A stretch of DNA of 64,000 nucleotides, from NCBI GenBank assembly GCA_022791975.1, contig JAAWAC010000014.1, forward strand, positions 1 to 64,000, read 5' to 3'. How positions within the stretch are numbered: position 1 is the stretch's first letter; each line of letters opens with the position of its first letter. The position numbers and the translations under genes are program-made. This DNA is from Lachnospiraceae bacterium. GTDB lineage: Bacteria; Bacillota; Clostridia; Lachnospirales; Lachnospiraceae. Below are positions 27,841 to 37,472 of the stretch, in pieces. The notes beneath the pieces are model-generated. The model searched no databases. It saw only the letters and a program-made list of their open reading frames with translations, and was not told the origin of the DNA.

Positions 27841-29861
27841 AGATACGCCCCCACAATGCGCTCCATGGTCTCCCATTTTTCCTCCATATCCGCTACCATG
27901 CGAAACTGTGTCCGGCACCGATCCAAATTCTGCTCTGGCCGGTGAATCTTAAAATACACATCCCCCTCCAGATAATCTGCGAGAAAACGCATGCCGCATT
28001 CCAGCGTCATAAGCTTGGCTCCCATAGGCATCATGCGAATTTCCTCAGATGTTAAGGTTCCCTCACAGCCATGAATAAATCCTTTTACATACAGGGCAAA
28101 CAGCTCCATATCGCAGGAAATCTTGGACAGATCCTTCTCATCCTCGGCCCCCGTATTAGCTCCAAATCGAATGGAATCTCCAAAATCATACAGGGCAGAG
28201 CCAGGCATCACCGTGTCCAGATCAATGACGCAAATGCCTTTCCCGGTCACATTGTCTATCAATACATTGTTTAGCTTGGTATCATTGTGGGTTACCCGCA
28301 AGGGTAATTTCCCCTCCGCCAGCATATCACAGAGAATATGGCATTCCTCCTGCCTGTCCAGGACAAACCGGATCTCCTCCTCTACCTCCTTCACCCGACC
28401 ACATACATCCTGAGCGCAGGCGGCCTGGAACTGTTTCAGCCGTGCAACAGTATTGTGAAAGTTGGGAATGGTTTCATGGAGACTGGCAGCTGGGAAATCC
28501 CACAGAAGCTTTTGGAAATGCCCAAAGGCCACAGCGCTCTCATAAAAATCTTCCGGCTTCACCACCGTGTCATAGCTGGAAGCTCCCTCCACAAATACAT
28601 ACACCCGCCAGTAATCTCCCCTTAAGGTTTTCACCCAGAAGCCCTTGTCCCTGGTGGGAATCAGCCGCATGGCCTCCCGGTCCGTATCTCCCCCTGACTC
28701 CCGAAGTTTGCTCTGAAGAAACTCGGTGACATGGACCACATTTTCCATCAGTTCTTCCGGGTTTCGGAACACCTGATGATTCATCCGCTGAAGAATATAG
28801 CGCTGGACTCTCTTCTCCTTTTCTGGGCGACAAGTCACCAGAAAAGTATCATTGATGTGCCCACTCCCATAAGGCTCAATGGTATCCACCTCCCCGGACA
28901 GACAAAAGCACTCTGCAATCCGCAATAGCTCCTCTGGTCCCTGCTTCCACAGCCATTGGGGATAAAGTCCCTTCTCTTTCATATCCTGGATGGCCTTTAC
29001 CACCACCGGCTTATCCTCTTTATAGGTAACACCATACCACCTATCCTGGGATTTTAGCACTGTGACCTCCGCTTTTTCCTCCCGGATTAGCTCATCCACC
29101 ACAAAGGGAAGGAAATATTCGCATTTCTGGGGATTCTCGGGCAAATTCTCCTGCAAAAAGGTTGCAAAGCGCTCCCGCAACTCCCTGAGCATGCTGGCCG
29201 TAAAGCCCCACATATTCATGGACACCACAGCCTCCCCGGATACCGGCTGCCAGGTGACCCCCTCATCCTCCGTAAAGGCTGGTCCATTGGTTCGTCTCTC
29301 AATCCTGGTTCTCTCTGTGATGGCGGAAAGCTTCCCTGCCCCATCTATCTCACAGACTCCCCGGGCCACGTGGCCGTGCTCTGTCAGGGTATTTTCCAGC
29401 AGATAGCCCACCATGGCGTACTGGTACTTTTCCCCGTCCTCCTGTTCCATGAGGAAATCATAAATCTTGGAAAAGGCCTCCTGACCATAATAGTCGTCTG
29501 CGTTGATAACTGCAAAGGGTCCGTCAATCACGGACAGGCAGGACAACACTGCATGTCCCGTGCCCCAGGGCTTTACTCTTCCTTCCGGCACCTGAAAGCC
29601 CTCGGGCAGGCAGGCTAGATCCTGGAACACATACTCCACCTGCACCTGCTGCTCCATACGCCCCCCAATGGCCTCCCGAAAATCCTTTTCATTTTCCTTT
29701 TTTATGATAAAGACCACCTTCTCAAATCCGGCCCTTACTGCATCATATATGGAAAAATCCATTATGATATGTCCCTCCGGATCAACCGGGTCAATCTGTT
29801 TTAGGCCTCCATACCGGCTGCCCATCCCTGCCGCCATAATCACCAAAACCGGTTTTTTCAT
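27831..29861 (-). CDS. Bifunctional fusion: sugar-1-phosphate nucleotidyltransferase + NahK-like (APH fold) sugar kinase
   Basis: N-term MKKPVLVIMAAGMGSRYGGLKQIDPV and VINADDYYG; C-term YILQRMNHQVFRNPEELMENV and LRVTHNDTKLNNVLID...CVIDLDTVMPG. Start at 29861. Confidence 0.88.
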   Translation of the reverse strand: MKKPVLVIMAAGMGSRYGGLKQIDPVDPEGHIIMDFSIYDAVRAGFEKVVFIIKKENEKDFREAIGGRMEQQVQVEYVFQDLACLPEGFQVPEGRVKPWGTGHAVLSCLSVIDGPFAVINADDYYGQEAFSKIYDFLMEQEDGEKYQYAMVGYLLENTLTEHGHVARGVCEIDGAGKLSAITERTRIERRTNGPAFTEDEGVTWQPVSGEAVVSMNMWGFTASMLRELRERFATFLQENLPENPQKCEYFLPFVVDELIREEKAEVTVLKSQDRWYGVTYKEDKPVVVKAIQDMKEKGLYPQWLWKQGPEELLRIAECFCLSGEVDTIEPYGSGHINDTFLVTCRPEKEKRVQRYILQRMNHQVFRNPEELMENVVHVTEFLQSKLRESGGDTDREAMRLIPTRDKGFWVKTLRGDYWRVYVFVEGASSYDTVVKPEDFYESAVAFGHFQKLLWDFPAASLHETIPNFHNTVARLKQFQAACAQDVCGRVKEVEEEIRFVLDRQEECHILCDMLAEGKLPLRVTHNDTKLNNVLIDNVTGKGICVIDLDTVMPGSALYDFGDSIRFGANTGAEDEKDLSKISCDMELFALYVKGFIHGCEGTLTSEEIRMMPMGAKLMTLECGMRFLADYLEGDVYFKIHRPEQNLDRCRTQFRMVADMEEKWETMERIVGAYLPK

Positions 29862-29954
29862 CTCCCGTTTCCTTCCCTTTATTCTGATTTTCCGCGCTTC
29901 GTCTATCCCTGAAAAAGCGGCCCCTCCCCGTATAAGGAGGTCATGCATACAAAA

Positions 29955-29992
29955 TTACGCTCCGCAGGCACTCCCGTGCTGCGGAGCAGATA
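29955..29992 (-). terminator. Putative terminator/hairpin between the Hpt gene and the fusion kinase gene
   Basis: gctccgcaggcactcccgtgctgcggagc hairpin; minus strand continues gtaattttgt. Confidence 0.5.
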
Positions 29993-30029
29993 GCGTTCTT
30001 TTCATGTCCGTCTAATACGGACACCTTTT

Positions 30030-30398
30030 TCACGCCTGGGCAGATTCTGCCAGCTGTTTAATACAAGCTATGGTCAGCTCATAGTCCTCCCGCACCTTCT
30101 CCAGAACCGGCTCAATGTCAGCTCCATAATCCTGTCTGTCCCGAAGCAGCTCTGACATTTCATTGGCAGAATGATACAGCCGCATCAGGGATAAATTCTG
30201 GCTAACACCCTTCATCGTGTGGGCCGCCCGGAAAGCCTCGGCCATATCCCGGCTCTCCAAAGAGCTGCACAACAGAGCAAAGCTCTTGTCATCCAGAACC
30301 TTCAACAAAAATTTCTGCACCCGCTCATCCTTGCGAAGACGTCCCATTACATCATCATAATCCGCACCCATTGCCTCATAGCATTCTTTTACTGTCAT
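30030..30398 (-). CDS. Hpt-domain phosphotransfer protein
   Basis: AEAFRAAHTMKGVSQNLSLMRLYHSANEMSELLR. Confidence 0.88.
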   Translation of the reverse strand: MTVKECYEAMGADYDDVMGRLRKDERVQKFLLKVLDDKSFALLCSSLESRDMAEAFRAAHTMKGVSQNLSLMRLYHSANEMSELLRDRQDYGADIEPVLEKVREDYELTIACIKQLAESAQA

Positions 30399-30403
30399 AT
30401 CCC

Positions 30404-32461
30404 CTACTCCTTTTTTGTCTCTATCAGTGTTGTTTTCAGCTCTTCGTTATAAAAGCGGTAGCTGTTCCGTCCGCTCTTCTTCACCGCATACATAGCCTCA
30501 TCCGCCATACGGAACAAGGTCTCATAGTCCCCGTTACAATCCATGGCACAAGCCACACCCATGCTGACCCGGATGGGGAAGCCTTTAAATTCTCCACACA
30601 GAATGTTGAAAATACGCTTTACCGGCGCCTCCATATCGGTTTTATACTCCATAAAAAGCAAAAATTCATCGCCACCCATGCGGGCAGGAATATCTCCCGT
30701 TCGGGTGCTGCTCTTGAGAGTCTCCGCCACAAATTTCAACACCTCGTCCCCAAACTGATGGCCATATTTATCATTGGCCTGCTTGAAATGATCCAGGTCA
30801 AACAGCAAAAGAATACACTGCTTTTTCTCATCCTGAGAAAGGATCTCGGAGATTTGGGCCTTGGCTGCCTTGTGGTTCAAAAGCCCTGTGAGAGAATCAT
30901 GAACAGCCATCACCTTCAGCCGGTTCATTTTCTCAATATCCTCGTGAATATCCACAATTTTACCAATGGCTCCCACATATTCCGGCGGCTCCCCTTCTCC
31001 CCACATGGATCGGGTGATAACCTTGCTCCAGCGCTCCACCCCATGGATATTCAGTAAGACTGTCTGCTCCACCACAGGATCGTCCGGACTGGTACTCTCT
31101 AGCCTTTCCAGCAGCTGTTCGAACTGATCCTCTGTAAATAGCTCCTTTCCAAAGGCATCCTCCCTGGGATTTAATATGGTCTCCGGCATTTTCAGATATT
31201 TTGCTCCCCACTCGGAGAGAATCAGCATCTCCGGTGTGGTGGTATATTCAAACTGGATCTCCTGAGACAGCTCCGCAAAGAACTGATATTTGGTCCGCTC
31301 ATGCTCCAGCAGACGCAGGGTCCTCTCTGACACATCCAGGCTGCCCCGCTCCATGATCTGCTCCATGGTGTCATGGATCTCATCCTGGGAGTCATAGGGA
31401 GAGGAAAATGCGTTCAGCTGCCGCTCCAGCTGATCAGAAATATCCTTCAGGCAGTCCAAAAGAATGGGGTTAAACACGCCACACTCCCCATTTAAAATCA
31501 TTTCCATGGTTTTTTCGTGTGAGAAAGGCGGCTTGTAGACCCGCTTGCTGGTCAGGGCGTCGTACACGTCCGCAAGGGCCACAATCTGGGCCGTAATAGG
31601 GATCTCCTCTCCTTTCAGGCCATCCGGATAACCTCCGCCATCGTAACGCTCGTGATGCCAACGACAGATCTGATATCCCATCTCAACCAAGGGCTCATTC
31701 TCCCGTATGGTGGTGGCCCGCAAAAGCCGGGCTCCCTCTGCCGAATGGGTCCGCATAATCTTAAATTCCTCTTCTGTCAGCCGGCCAGGTTTATTCAAAA
31801 TCTCAGAGGGAACTGCAATCTTTCCAATGTCATGTAAGGCAGCCGCATTGCAGATAATGGGAATATCCTTCTTGCTGATGGGATATTTGTCCGTTTTTTG
31901 GAGTAGACTTCGAAGAAGCAGCTCCGTCAAGGTACAGATATGCCGCACATGCAGGCCGCTCTCCCCATTTCGGAATTCCACGATGTTGGACAGGATTTCC
32001 ACCATCAACTTATTATCCTGTTCTTTTTCCAGGATCTGGTCTGTCACCATATGGGCCAACTCTTTTTGCTTGGCCGCCAACATAATGGTACTGATAACCC
32101 TCCTGCGCACGGTTCTCTCGTCAAAGGGTCGGCTGATGTAGTCCAGCACTCCCAGATCGTATGCCCGATCCACATAGGTGGGCACTGTCTCCGCAGAAAT
32201 CATCACCACAGGAATGCTTTTGATCCAGCCGTTTTTATTCATCACGGTTAAAAGCTCAAAGCCGTCCATCACTGGCATTACAATGTCCAGCAGCATCAGG
32301 GAAATCTCCTGCTCCTGGCTGTGAAGAATTCCAGCGGCCTCCATGCCATTCTCCACCTCTAAAATATCAAACTCATCCGACAGCATATCGGACAACAGTG
32401 CCCGATTCAGCTCGGAGTCATCCACAATCAATATTTTTTTTCTTTCCTTTGCACTATCCAT
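30404..32461 (-). CDS. Response regulator with REC, HD-GYP and GGDEF domains
   Basis: REC (ILIVDDSELNR...LMLLDIVMPVMDGFELL), HD-GYP (HDIGKIAVPSEILNKPGRLTEEEF...HHERYDGGGYPDGL), GGDEF (ARMGGDEFLLF). Confidence 0.95.
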   Translation of the reverse strand: MDSAKERKKILIVDDSELNRALLSDMLSDEFDILEVENGMEAAGILHSQEQEISLMLLDIVMPVMDGFELLTVMNKNGWIKSIPVVMISAETVPTYVDRAYDLGVLDYISRPFDERTVRRRVISTIMLAAKQKELAHMVTDQILEKEQDNKLMVEILSNIVEFRNGESGLHVRHICTLTELLLRSLLQKTDKYPISKKDIPIICNAAALHDIGKIAVPSEILNKPGRLTEEEFKIMRTHSAEGARLLRATTIRENEPLVEMGYQICRWHHERYDGGGYPDGLKGEEIPITAQIVALADVYDALTSKRVYKPPFSHEKTMEMILNGECGVFNPILLDCLKDISDQLERQLNAFSSPYDSQDEIHDTMEQIMERGSLDVSERTLRLLEHERTKYQFFAELSQEIQFEYTTTPEMLILSEWGAKYLKMPETILNPREDAFGKELFTEDQFEQLLERLESTSPDDPVVEQTVLLNIHGVERWSKVITRSMWGEGEPPEYVGAIGKIVDIHEDIEKMNRLKVMAVHDSLTGLLNHKAAKAQISEILSQDEKKQCILLLFDLDHFKQANDKYGHQFGDEVLKFVAETLKSSTRTGDIPARMGGDEFLLFMEYKTDMEAPVKRIFNILCGEFKGFPIRVSMGVACAMDCNGDYETLFRMADEAMYAVKKSGRNSYRFYNEELKTTLIETKKE

Positions 32462-32480
32462 CGATATTCCTTCCCAACTT

Positions 32481-35024
32481 TTATCCCAAATATTTCTTTA
32501 AAATCTGTGTCAGCCTGTCTACATCAATGGGCTTTGACACATGCTCATTCATGCCGCAATCCAGGCAACGCTGAATATCATCAGAAAAGGCATCCGCTGT
32601 CATGGCAATGATGGGAAGCCCCGCATCTACCCTATCCATAGCCCGAATAGACTTTGCCGCATCGTACCCGGTCATCACCGGCATCCGGATATCCATAAGC
32701 ACCACATCATAATATCCCGGCTTAGAGGCCTGGAACATTTCCACGCAGATCTTTCCATTCTCTGCCCGCTCCAGCTCAAAGCCCGCCTCCGAGAGAATAT
32801 CCTCTGCAATCTCCCAGTTCAGATCATTGTCCTCTGCCAACAGTACCCGCTTTCCTACAAATGCAAGCTCTTCCTCTGCCTCCTCTACTTCCTCTTCATC
32901 CATAACTCCCATGTAACGGCTCAGTCCCAGATACAGATTTGATTTAAACAGAGGCTTGGAGATAAATCCTTGTGCGCCTACTTCCCGTGCTTCCTCCTCA
33001 ATATCACTCCAGTCATAGGCCGACACAATCAGAATGGGAACCTCTTCTCCCAGATGCTTTCGCATTTCCCGGGCTGTCTGCAAACCATCCATTCCCGGCA
33101 TCTTCCAATCCAATAGAACCACTTCATAATCACGGCCTTCCTGGTGACACTTTTTCACCATCTCCAGAGCCGTCTCGCCTCCCAGGGCCCATTCCGCCTC
33201 AATGCCAATCTCTTTCAGAGTCGCTATGGCGCTTCTGCAAAGATCCTCGTTATTATCCACCACCAGCATCCGCCAAGGAGGAAGCATCATATCATCCAGA
33301 GACACAGTTGCCCGCTCCAGATCTAAAATGATATGGAATTCGCTTCCCTTTCCCAGAGTGCTGGTCAACTCAATGATGCCTCCCATAGCATCCACAATGC
33401 ACTTGGTAATGGCCATTCCCAAACCTGTCCCCTCGATCCGGTCCACCTGGGTCCTTTTCTCCCTGGTAAAGGTGTCAAAAATCTGCCTCTGAAACTCTTC
33501 GGACATGCCAATCCCCGTATCCTTTACCCGGAAATGACACCGAACATAACCTGCCCCAAGAGGAGAGGACTCCTGTTCCAGATACACATTGACCCGGCCA
33601 TCCTCCGGTGTAAATTTTATTGCATTGGACAAAAGATTCAGCAACACCTGATTCAGTCGCACGCTATCACAGCAAACCTCCTCGGTCTCTATCCTCTGGA
33701 TAAAGATATCAAAATGAAGTTTCCGGCTCCGAACCTGAGGCTGCACAATATTTACCAGACTGTCCATAGTATCCCGCAGAGAAACCTGACTCACATTCAA
33801 AGTCAGCTTCCCGCTCTCAATCTTGGACATATCCAACACGTCATTAATCAGGCCCAGCAAATGCTTGCTGGAGAGGGCTATCTTTTTCAGACAGTCCTGT
33901 ACCCGCTGTCGGTCGTCCATATTGGCCATGGCGATGGCCGTCATTCCCACAATGCCATTCATGGGGGTTCGGATATCATGGCTCATATTGGAGAGGAACT
34001 CACTCTTGGCCTTGTTGGCCTGGATCGCCTCCTCCCTGGCCTCATCCAGATCCTGCATCTGCTGCTGGGAAATCCGGTAATAGGCCACAAATATAAGTAT
34101 AATCACAACCAAGATAACGCTACAGGAGAAGATCATCACATTGGTCCGCTGGCTTCCCAGATCATTGATAGCATCGTCCAGCACACCATAGGGCATGACA
34201 CTGACCAAATACCAATCAGAGTCCGGCAACGGAGAACAGTACAGATGTTGATGTACTCCCCCCATCATTACCATTGCGGAATACTCGGCATCTACCTCAA
34301 TAGCCTTCTTAAGCTCCTCCATATATTGCTCGGCTGTCTTTCCATTGTAGGTCTCATAAGCCTGAACCATTCTGTCAAAAAAGCTGGTTCGAAAGGCGTC
34401 TCCACTTCGGATCACATAGCTCCCGTCCTTGTGGATCACATGGGTATAAATCAGGGAGCTCCCGTCCTCCAGCATCAGATCATTTTCCAGATAGGACATG
34501 GGAAGGGCAGCTACCAGGGCCACACTCCTGCCACCGCCCTCCATATTATATGCAGCATCGCAGCCTAAAACCAGCAATCGCTCTCCATTGTTGTCATAGC
34601 CACTGCTCACCTTGCTCTCCCCAGCTTCCAACGTCTGTAAAAAGCCCTCACTGTCTAAAATCTCAATGGGCTCTCCATGAAGAACCTGGCATTGCCCATC
34701 TCTTCCATATAACCCCAGAAAGCTGAAATTTCGCACACTGGCACTGACGTCCATTTCATTGAGCATTTGCTCTCCATATTCCGTCCCCTGGGGATTGGTC
34801 CGCTCCCGAATTCCCTCCACCTGAGATAACCGCAGGTCAATAACCGCCGCAAATTTTTGCTGGAGTTGCTTATTCATCTCTGACATGTAGATCATGCCGA
34901 TATCACTGAGAGAGGCCTCGCTCCTCTGCCCCATATCCCCGGCCACCCATGTAAATACCGCTATACATAAAAGTACTAAGCCCGCAAAGCTAGCCAGTAG
35001 AAACCGCTTCGTTTTATCAAACAT
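32481..35024 (-). CDS. Hybrid sensor histidine kinase (TM, extracytoplasmic sensor, HisKA, HATPase, two REC domains)
   Basis: EFLSNMSHDIRTPMNGIVGM; NAIKFTPEDGRV; EGTGLGMAITK; YEVVLLDWKMPGMDG; YDVVLMDIRMPVMTG. Confidence 0.95.
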   Translation of the reverse strand: MFDKTKRFLLASFAGLVLLCIAVFTWVAGDMGQRSEASLSDIGMIYMSEMNKQLQQKFAAVIDLRLSQVEGIRERTNPQGTEYGEQMLNEMDVSASVRNFSFLGLYGRDGQCQVLHGEPIEILDSEGFLQTLEAGESKVSSGYDNNGERLLVLGCDAAYNMEGGGRSVALVAALPMSYLENDLMLEDGSSLIYTHVIHKDGSYVIRSGDAFRTSFFDRMVQAYETYNGKTAEQYMEELKKAIEVDAEYSAMVMMGGVHQHLYCSPLPDSDWYLVSVMPYGVLDDAINDLGSQRTNVMIFSCSVILVVIILIFVAYYRISQQQMQDLDEAREEAIQANKAKSEFLSNMSHDIRTPMNGIVGMTAIAMANMDDRQRVQDCLKKIALSSKHLLGLINDVLDMSKIESGKLTLNVSQVSLRDTMDSLVNIVQPQVRSRKLHFDIFIQRIETEEVCCDSVRLNQVLLNLLSNAIKFTPEDGRVNVYLEQESSPLGAGYVRCHFRVKDTGIGMSEEFQRQIFDTFTREKRTQVDRIEGTGLGMAITKCIVDAMGGIIELTSTLGKGSEFHIILDLERATVSLDDMMLPPWRMLVVDNNEDLCRSAIATLKEIGIEAEWALGGETALEMVKKCHQEGRDYEVVLLDWKMPGMDGLQTAREMRKHLGEEVPILIVSAYDWSDIEEEAREVGAQGFISKPLFKSNLYLGLSRYMGVMDEEEVEEAEEELAFVGKRVLLAEDNDLNWEIAEDILSEAGFELERAENGKICVEMFQASKPGYYDVVLMDIRMPVMTGYDAAKSIRAMDRVDAGLPIIAMTADAFSDDIQRCLDCGMNEHVSKPIDVDRLTQILKKYLG

Positions 35025-35178
35025 TTACTTTATCCTTTCTCAGGTTCTTTCTCTATTATCCTTTATCAAACGCGATAATTTTATATGTAAAGGAAAACTT
35101 CCCTATTGTTAAATGTAACATAATTAGGGAAGTTATTCAAGAATAATCTTTCTATTTACTTGTGTCTTTCTTTTACTT

Positions 35179-36252
35179 TTATATCCGCATACGCCGTCCC
35201 GTATACACCAAGTTTAAGTTCCTCTGGTTGTAGAGAAAATACAAGGTTGTCAAATTTTCCCCTAGGTAACCTATATACCGATCCGCCCGCTCCCAACCCC
35301 TGGGCTCACTGAGCTCCTCCGTCCGCTCCAAAATGGGAAACAGCCAGTCACAATATTCCCGAAAAACCTTCTTTTGGGCAACCAACATATTGTGATTCAA
35401 GAAAAATTTTCCATAAAACAGCTCCGGCAAATCCCTGGCATATTCTGGGGCCTGCTCCTGTAAGGCCTGCACCATAGCCGCCCAATCCCCCTCTTTGAGA
35501 TAATACTCATGGTGTGTCCAGATATTGGGGTAATAGATAGCCGGATAAGACAACACTGCATCCACCTTGTTCTCCCGTAGGCGATACAAGTCTTCTTCTG
35601 TAATATCCAACATCCGCCGGTAATGATATAACCCCAGATATTCCGCTGTCCCGTGCTTTCCAATCCAATAGGTAGAAGTAAGCTCGCTGTAATTCCCGTT
35701 TTTCCGGGAAATATTCTCTCCCTGATTATCTTTAAGCTGCGCCACAGAGCTCTCTGTAAGGGCTGCTCCAGCCTGAATGGGATGCATCCAAGTGGCAGGC
35801 TCCCACTGCTCCTTTAGAGGCTTATCCCCATGAAATTTTGACACGTAGACAGCCAAATCCGCCTTTTCTGTTCCTTTTTTCAAAGAGTGCAAAAAAGGCA
35901 GCTCCTCCACCTCCTGATAATATCGCTCCATCAGGGCTGCCTCCAGCTTTGCATTTATGGGAATATAGTGGAGCATTCCCCGCTTTTCCAACTCTGCCCC
36001 GATTTCCCGATGATAATTATCTTGGACTGCCAGCAGTATTTTCACTTGCTTTTTGGAAAAATCTTTTAGCTCCATCACAGGAATCCCGTCAATTTCCGCC
36101 CGGTTTCCCACCCGGCTTGTAACCAGAAAGGCGATTACCCGACACTGGGGATACAGAGCCCTTATAGCGTGATAGACACTCATAGCCACCATACGGGCAC
36201 CGTATATGGCAATCTCTTCTCCATTCTCCAATTCCAGCTTCTCTATCTGCAT
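35179..36252 (-). CDS. DUF4422 glycan-biosynthesis protein with N-terminal Rossmann-like module
   Basis: EEIAIYGARMVAMSVYHAI; ADLAVYVSKFHGDKPL...YWIGKHGTAEYLGLYHYRRMLD; YFLYNQRNLNLVYTGRRMRI. Confidence 0.88.
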   Translation of the reverse strand: MQIEKLELENGEEIAIYGARMVAMSVYHAIRALYPQCRVIAFLVTSRVGNRAEIDGIPVMELKDFSKKQVKILLAVQDNYHREIGAELEKRGMLHYIPINAKLEAALMERYYQEVEELPFLHSLKKGTEKADLAVYVSKFHGDKPLKEQWEPATWMHPIQAGAALTESSVAQLKDNQGENISRKNGNYSELTSTYWIGKHGTAEYLGLYHYRRMLDITEEDLYRLRENKVDAVLSYPAIYYPNIWTHHEYYLKEGDWAAMVQALQEQAPEYARDLPELFYGKFFLNHNMLVAQKKVFREYCDWLFPILERTEELSEPRGWERADRYIGYLGENLTTLYFLYNQRNLNLVYTGRRMRI

Positions 36253-36407
36253 CCGTCTCGTCCTTTCCTTCTTTTTTCTGATATGCCACCTGACATTTTT
36301 CTGATATTGTGCCTTTGTTTTCCCTTCTCTTGACAGGGCACACAGTCAGGAAAGAGCAGGTGTGCACCGTTCTGCTATGCTGTACACCAGTCAGATTATG
36401 GCTATTT

Positions 36408-37457
36408 TCATGTGGTAAGAAAGCTCTCTATGGTTCTCTTAAATCCCTGCTCCAGGGTATATTGGGGGTTCCAGCCCAGCTCTTCTAGTTTTTTAATGGA
36501 AAATCGGCTCTGCCGTTTATTGGGGTCCTCCAGATACACCGTATCATGATTTGCGTACCGGACCTTAAGGTTTCTCTCCGGATATAAGCCAGCCACAAGC
36601 TCTGCCAGCCCCCGGATAGAAATCTGGCATTCTGGATTGGCCACGTTGTAGACCTCTCCTGGTTTTCCCTCCAGAAGTACCTTAAAGTAGGCTAGGGCAG
36701 CATCATAAAGGTAGCAGAAGGTGCGAACCCCCAAACCGTCACTTTTCATTACCAGGTCCTCCCTGCGGATCACGTTGGATACAAAGCCGGCAAATACCCG
36801 AAAGTCCCGCTCCAAATCCATGGTGGGGCCATAGGTATGACAGGGACGGACCACCTTGGCCGCTACCTGATGCTGATGGTTGTAGGCTTTGCAGAGATTC
36901 TCCCCCAGCCGCTTGCTCTCTCCATAGCAGCTCCTAACGTCCATGGGATTTAAATAACCGCAGTCCTCCTCCTCAATAATCTCTTTTTCTAGCTTTCCAT
37001 AAATTTCCCCACTGCTAAAATATAGATACCCCCTGCAATTTTTTTCTCTGGCCAGCTCCAACGTCTGACGGGTGCCTAAGACATTGGGCATAATCACCCC
37101 TACCGGATTTGTTCCAAAATACTGAGAGCCAGAAGGGCTGGCCCCATGGATAATATAGTCCAGATCTCCCTCCATAGAAATTTCCTCAGTCACATCTCTT
37201 ATAAGCAGGTGAAAGTATTCTTTTTGGGAATATTTTCCAAATTTATCCAGTGCTGTCTGCCGGTTTCGACATAAAGCTTTGATCTGGATTTGGTAATCCT
37301 GATATTCGTTGAGATAGATCAGCATCCATATTAGGTAGGAGGGCAGCATACCACAGGCTCCCGTTATGAGGATGCTGGTGTTTTGAAGACGAGACCAGGG
37401 GATGATGGGTTCTTTGAATAAGCTTTTGCAATCTTCTAAAATAATTTTGTTTGTCAT
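36408..37457 (-). CDS. NAD-dependent epimerase/dehydratase (extended SDR)
   Basis: ILITGACGMLPSYLIWML, YFSSGEIYG, SCYGESKRLGE, VYNVANPE. Confidence 0.9.
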   Translation of the reverse strand: MTNKIILEDCKSLFKEPIIPWSRLQNTSILITGACGMLPSYLIWMLIYLNEYQDYQIQIKALCRNRQTALDKFGKYSQKEYFHLLIRDVTEEISMEGDLDYIIHGASPSGSQYFGTNPVGVIMPNVLGTRQTLELAREKNCRGYLYFSSGEIYGKLEKEIIEEEDCGYLNPMDVRSCYGESKRLGENLCKAYNHQHQVAAKVVRPCHTYGPTMDLERDFRVFAGFVSNVIRREDLVMKSDGLGVRTFCYLYDAALAYFKVLLEGKPGEVYNVANPECQISIRGLAELVAGLYPERNLKVRYANHDTVYLEDPNKRQSRFSIKKLEELGWNPQYTLEQGFKRTIESFLTT

Positions 37458-37472
37458 AAGGGTGTCGTCCTC

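Noticed and set aside
30005-30023. tgtccgt-ctaat-acggaca hairpin as terminator of the Hpt gene
   Set aside because: The stem is perfect, but the T-run follows only on the plus strand, opposite to the transcribed genes; function unclear, so not listed as a terminator.
33333-34568. Long plus-strand ORF 33333..34568 (411 aa)
   Set aside because: Antisense of the hybrid histidine kinase; low-complexity His/Gln-rich translation typical of reverse-strand artefacts.
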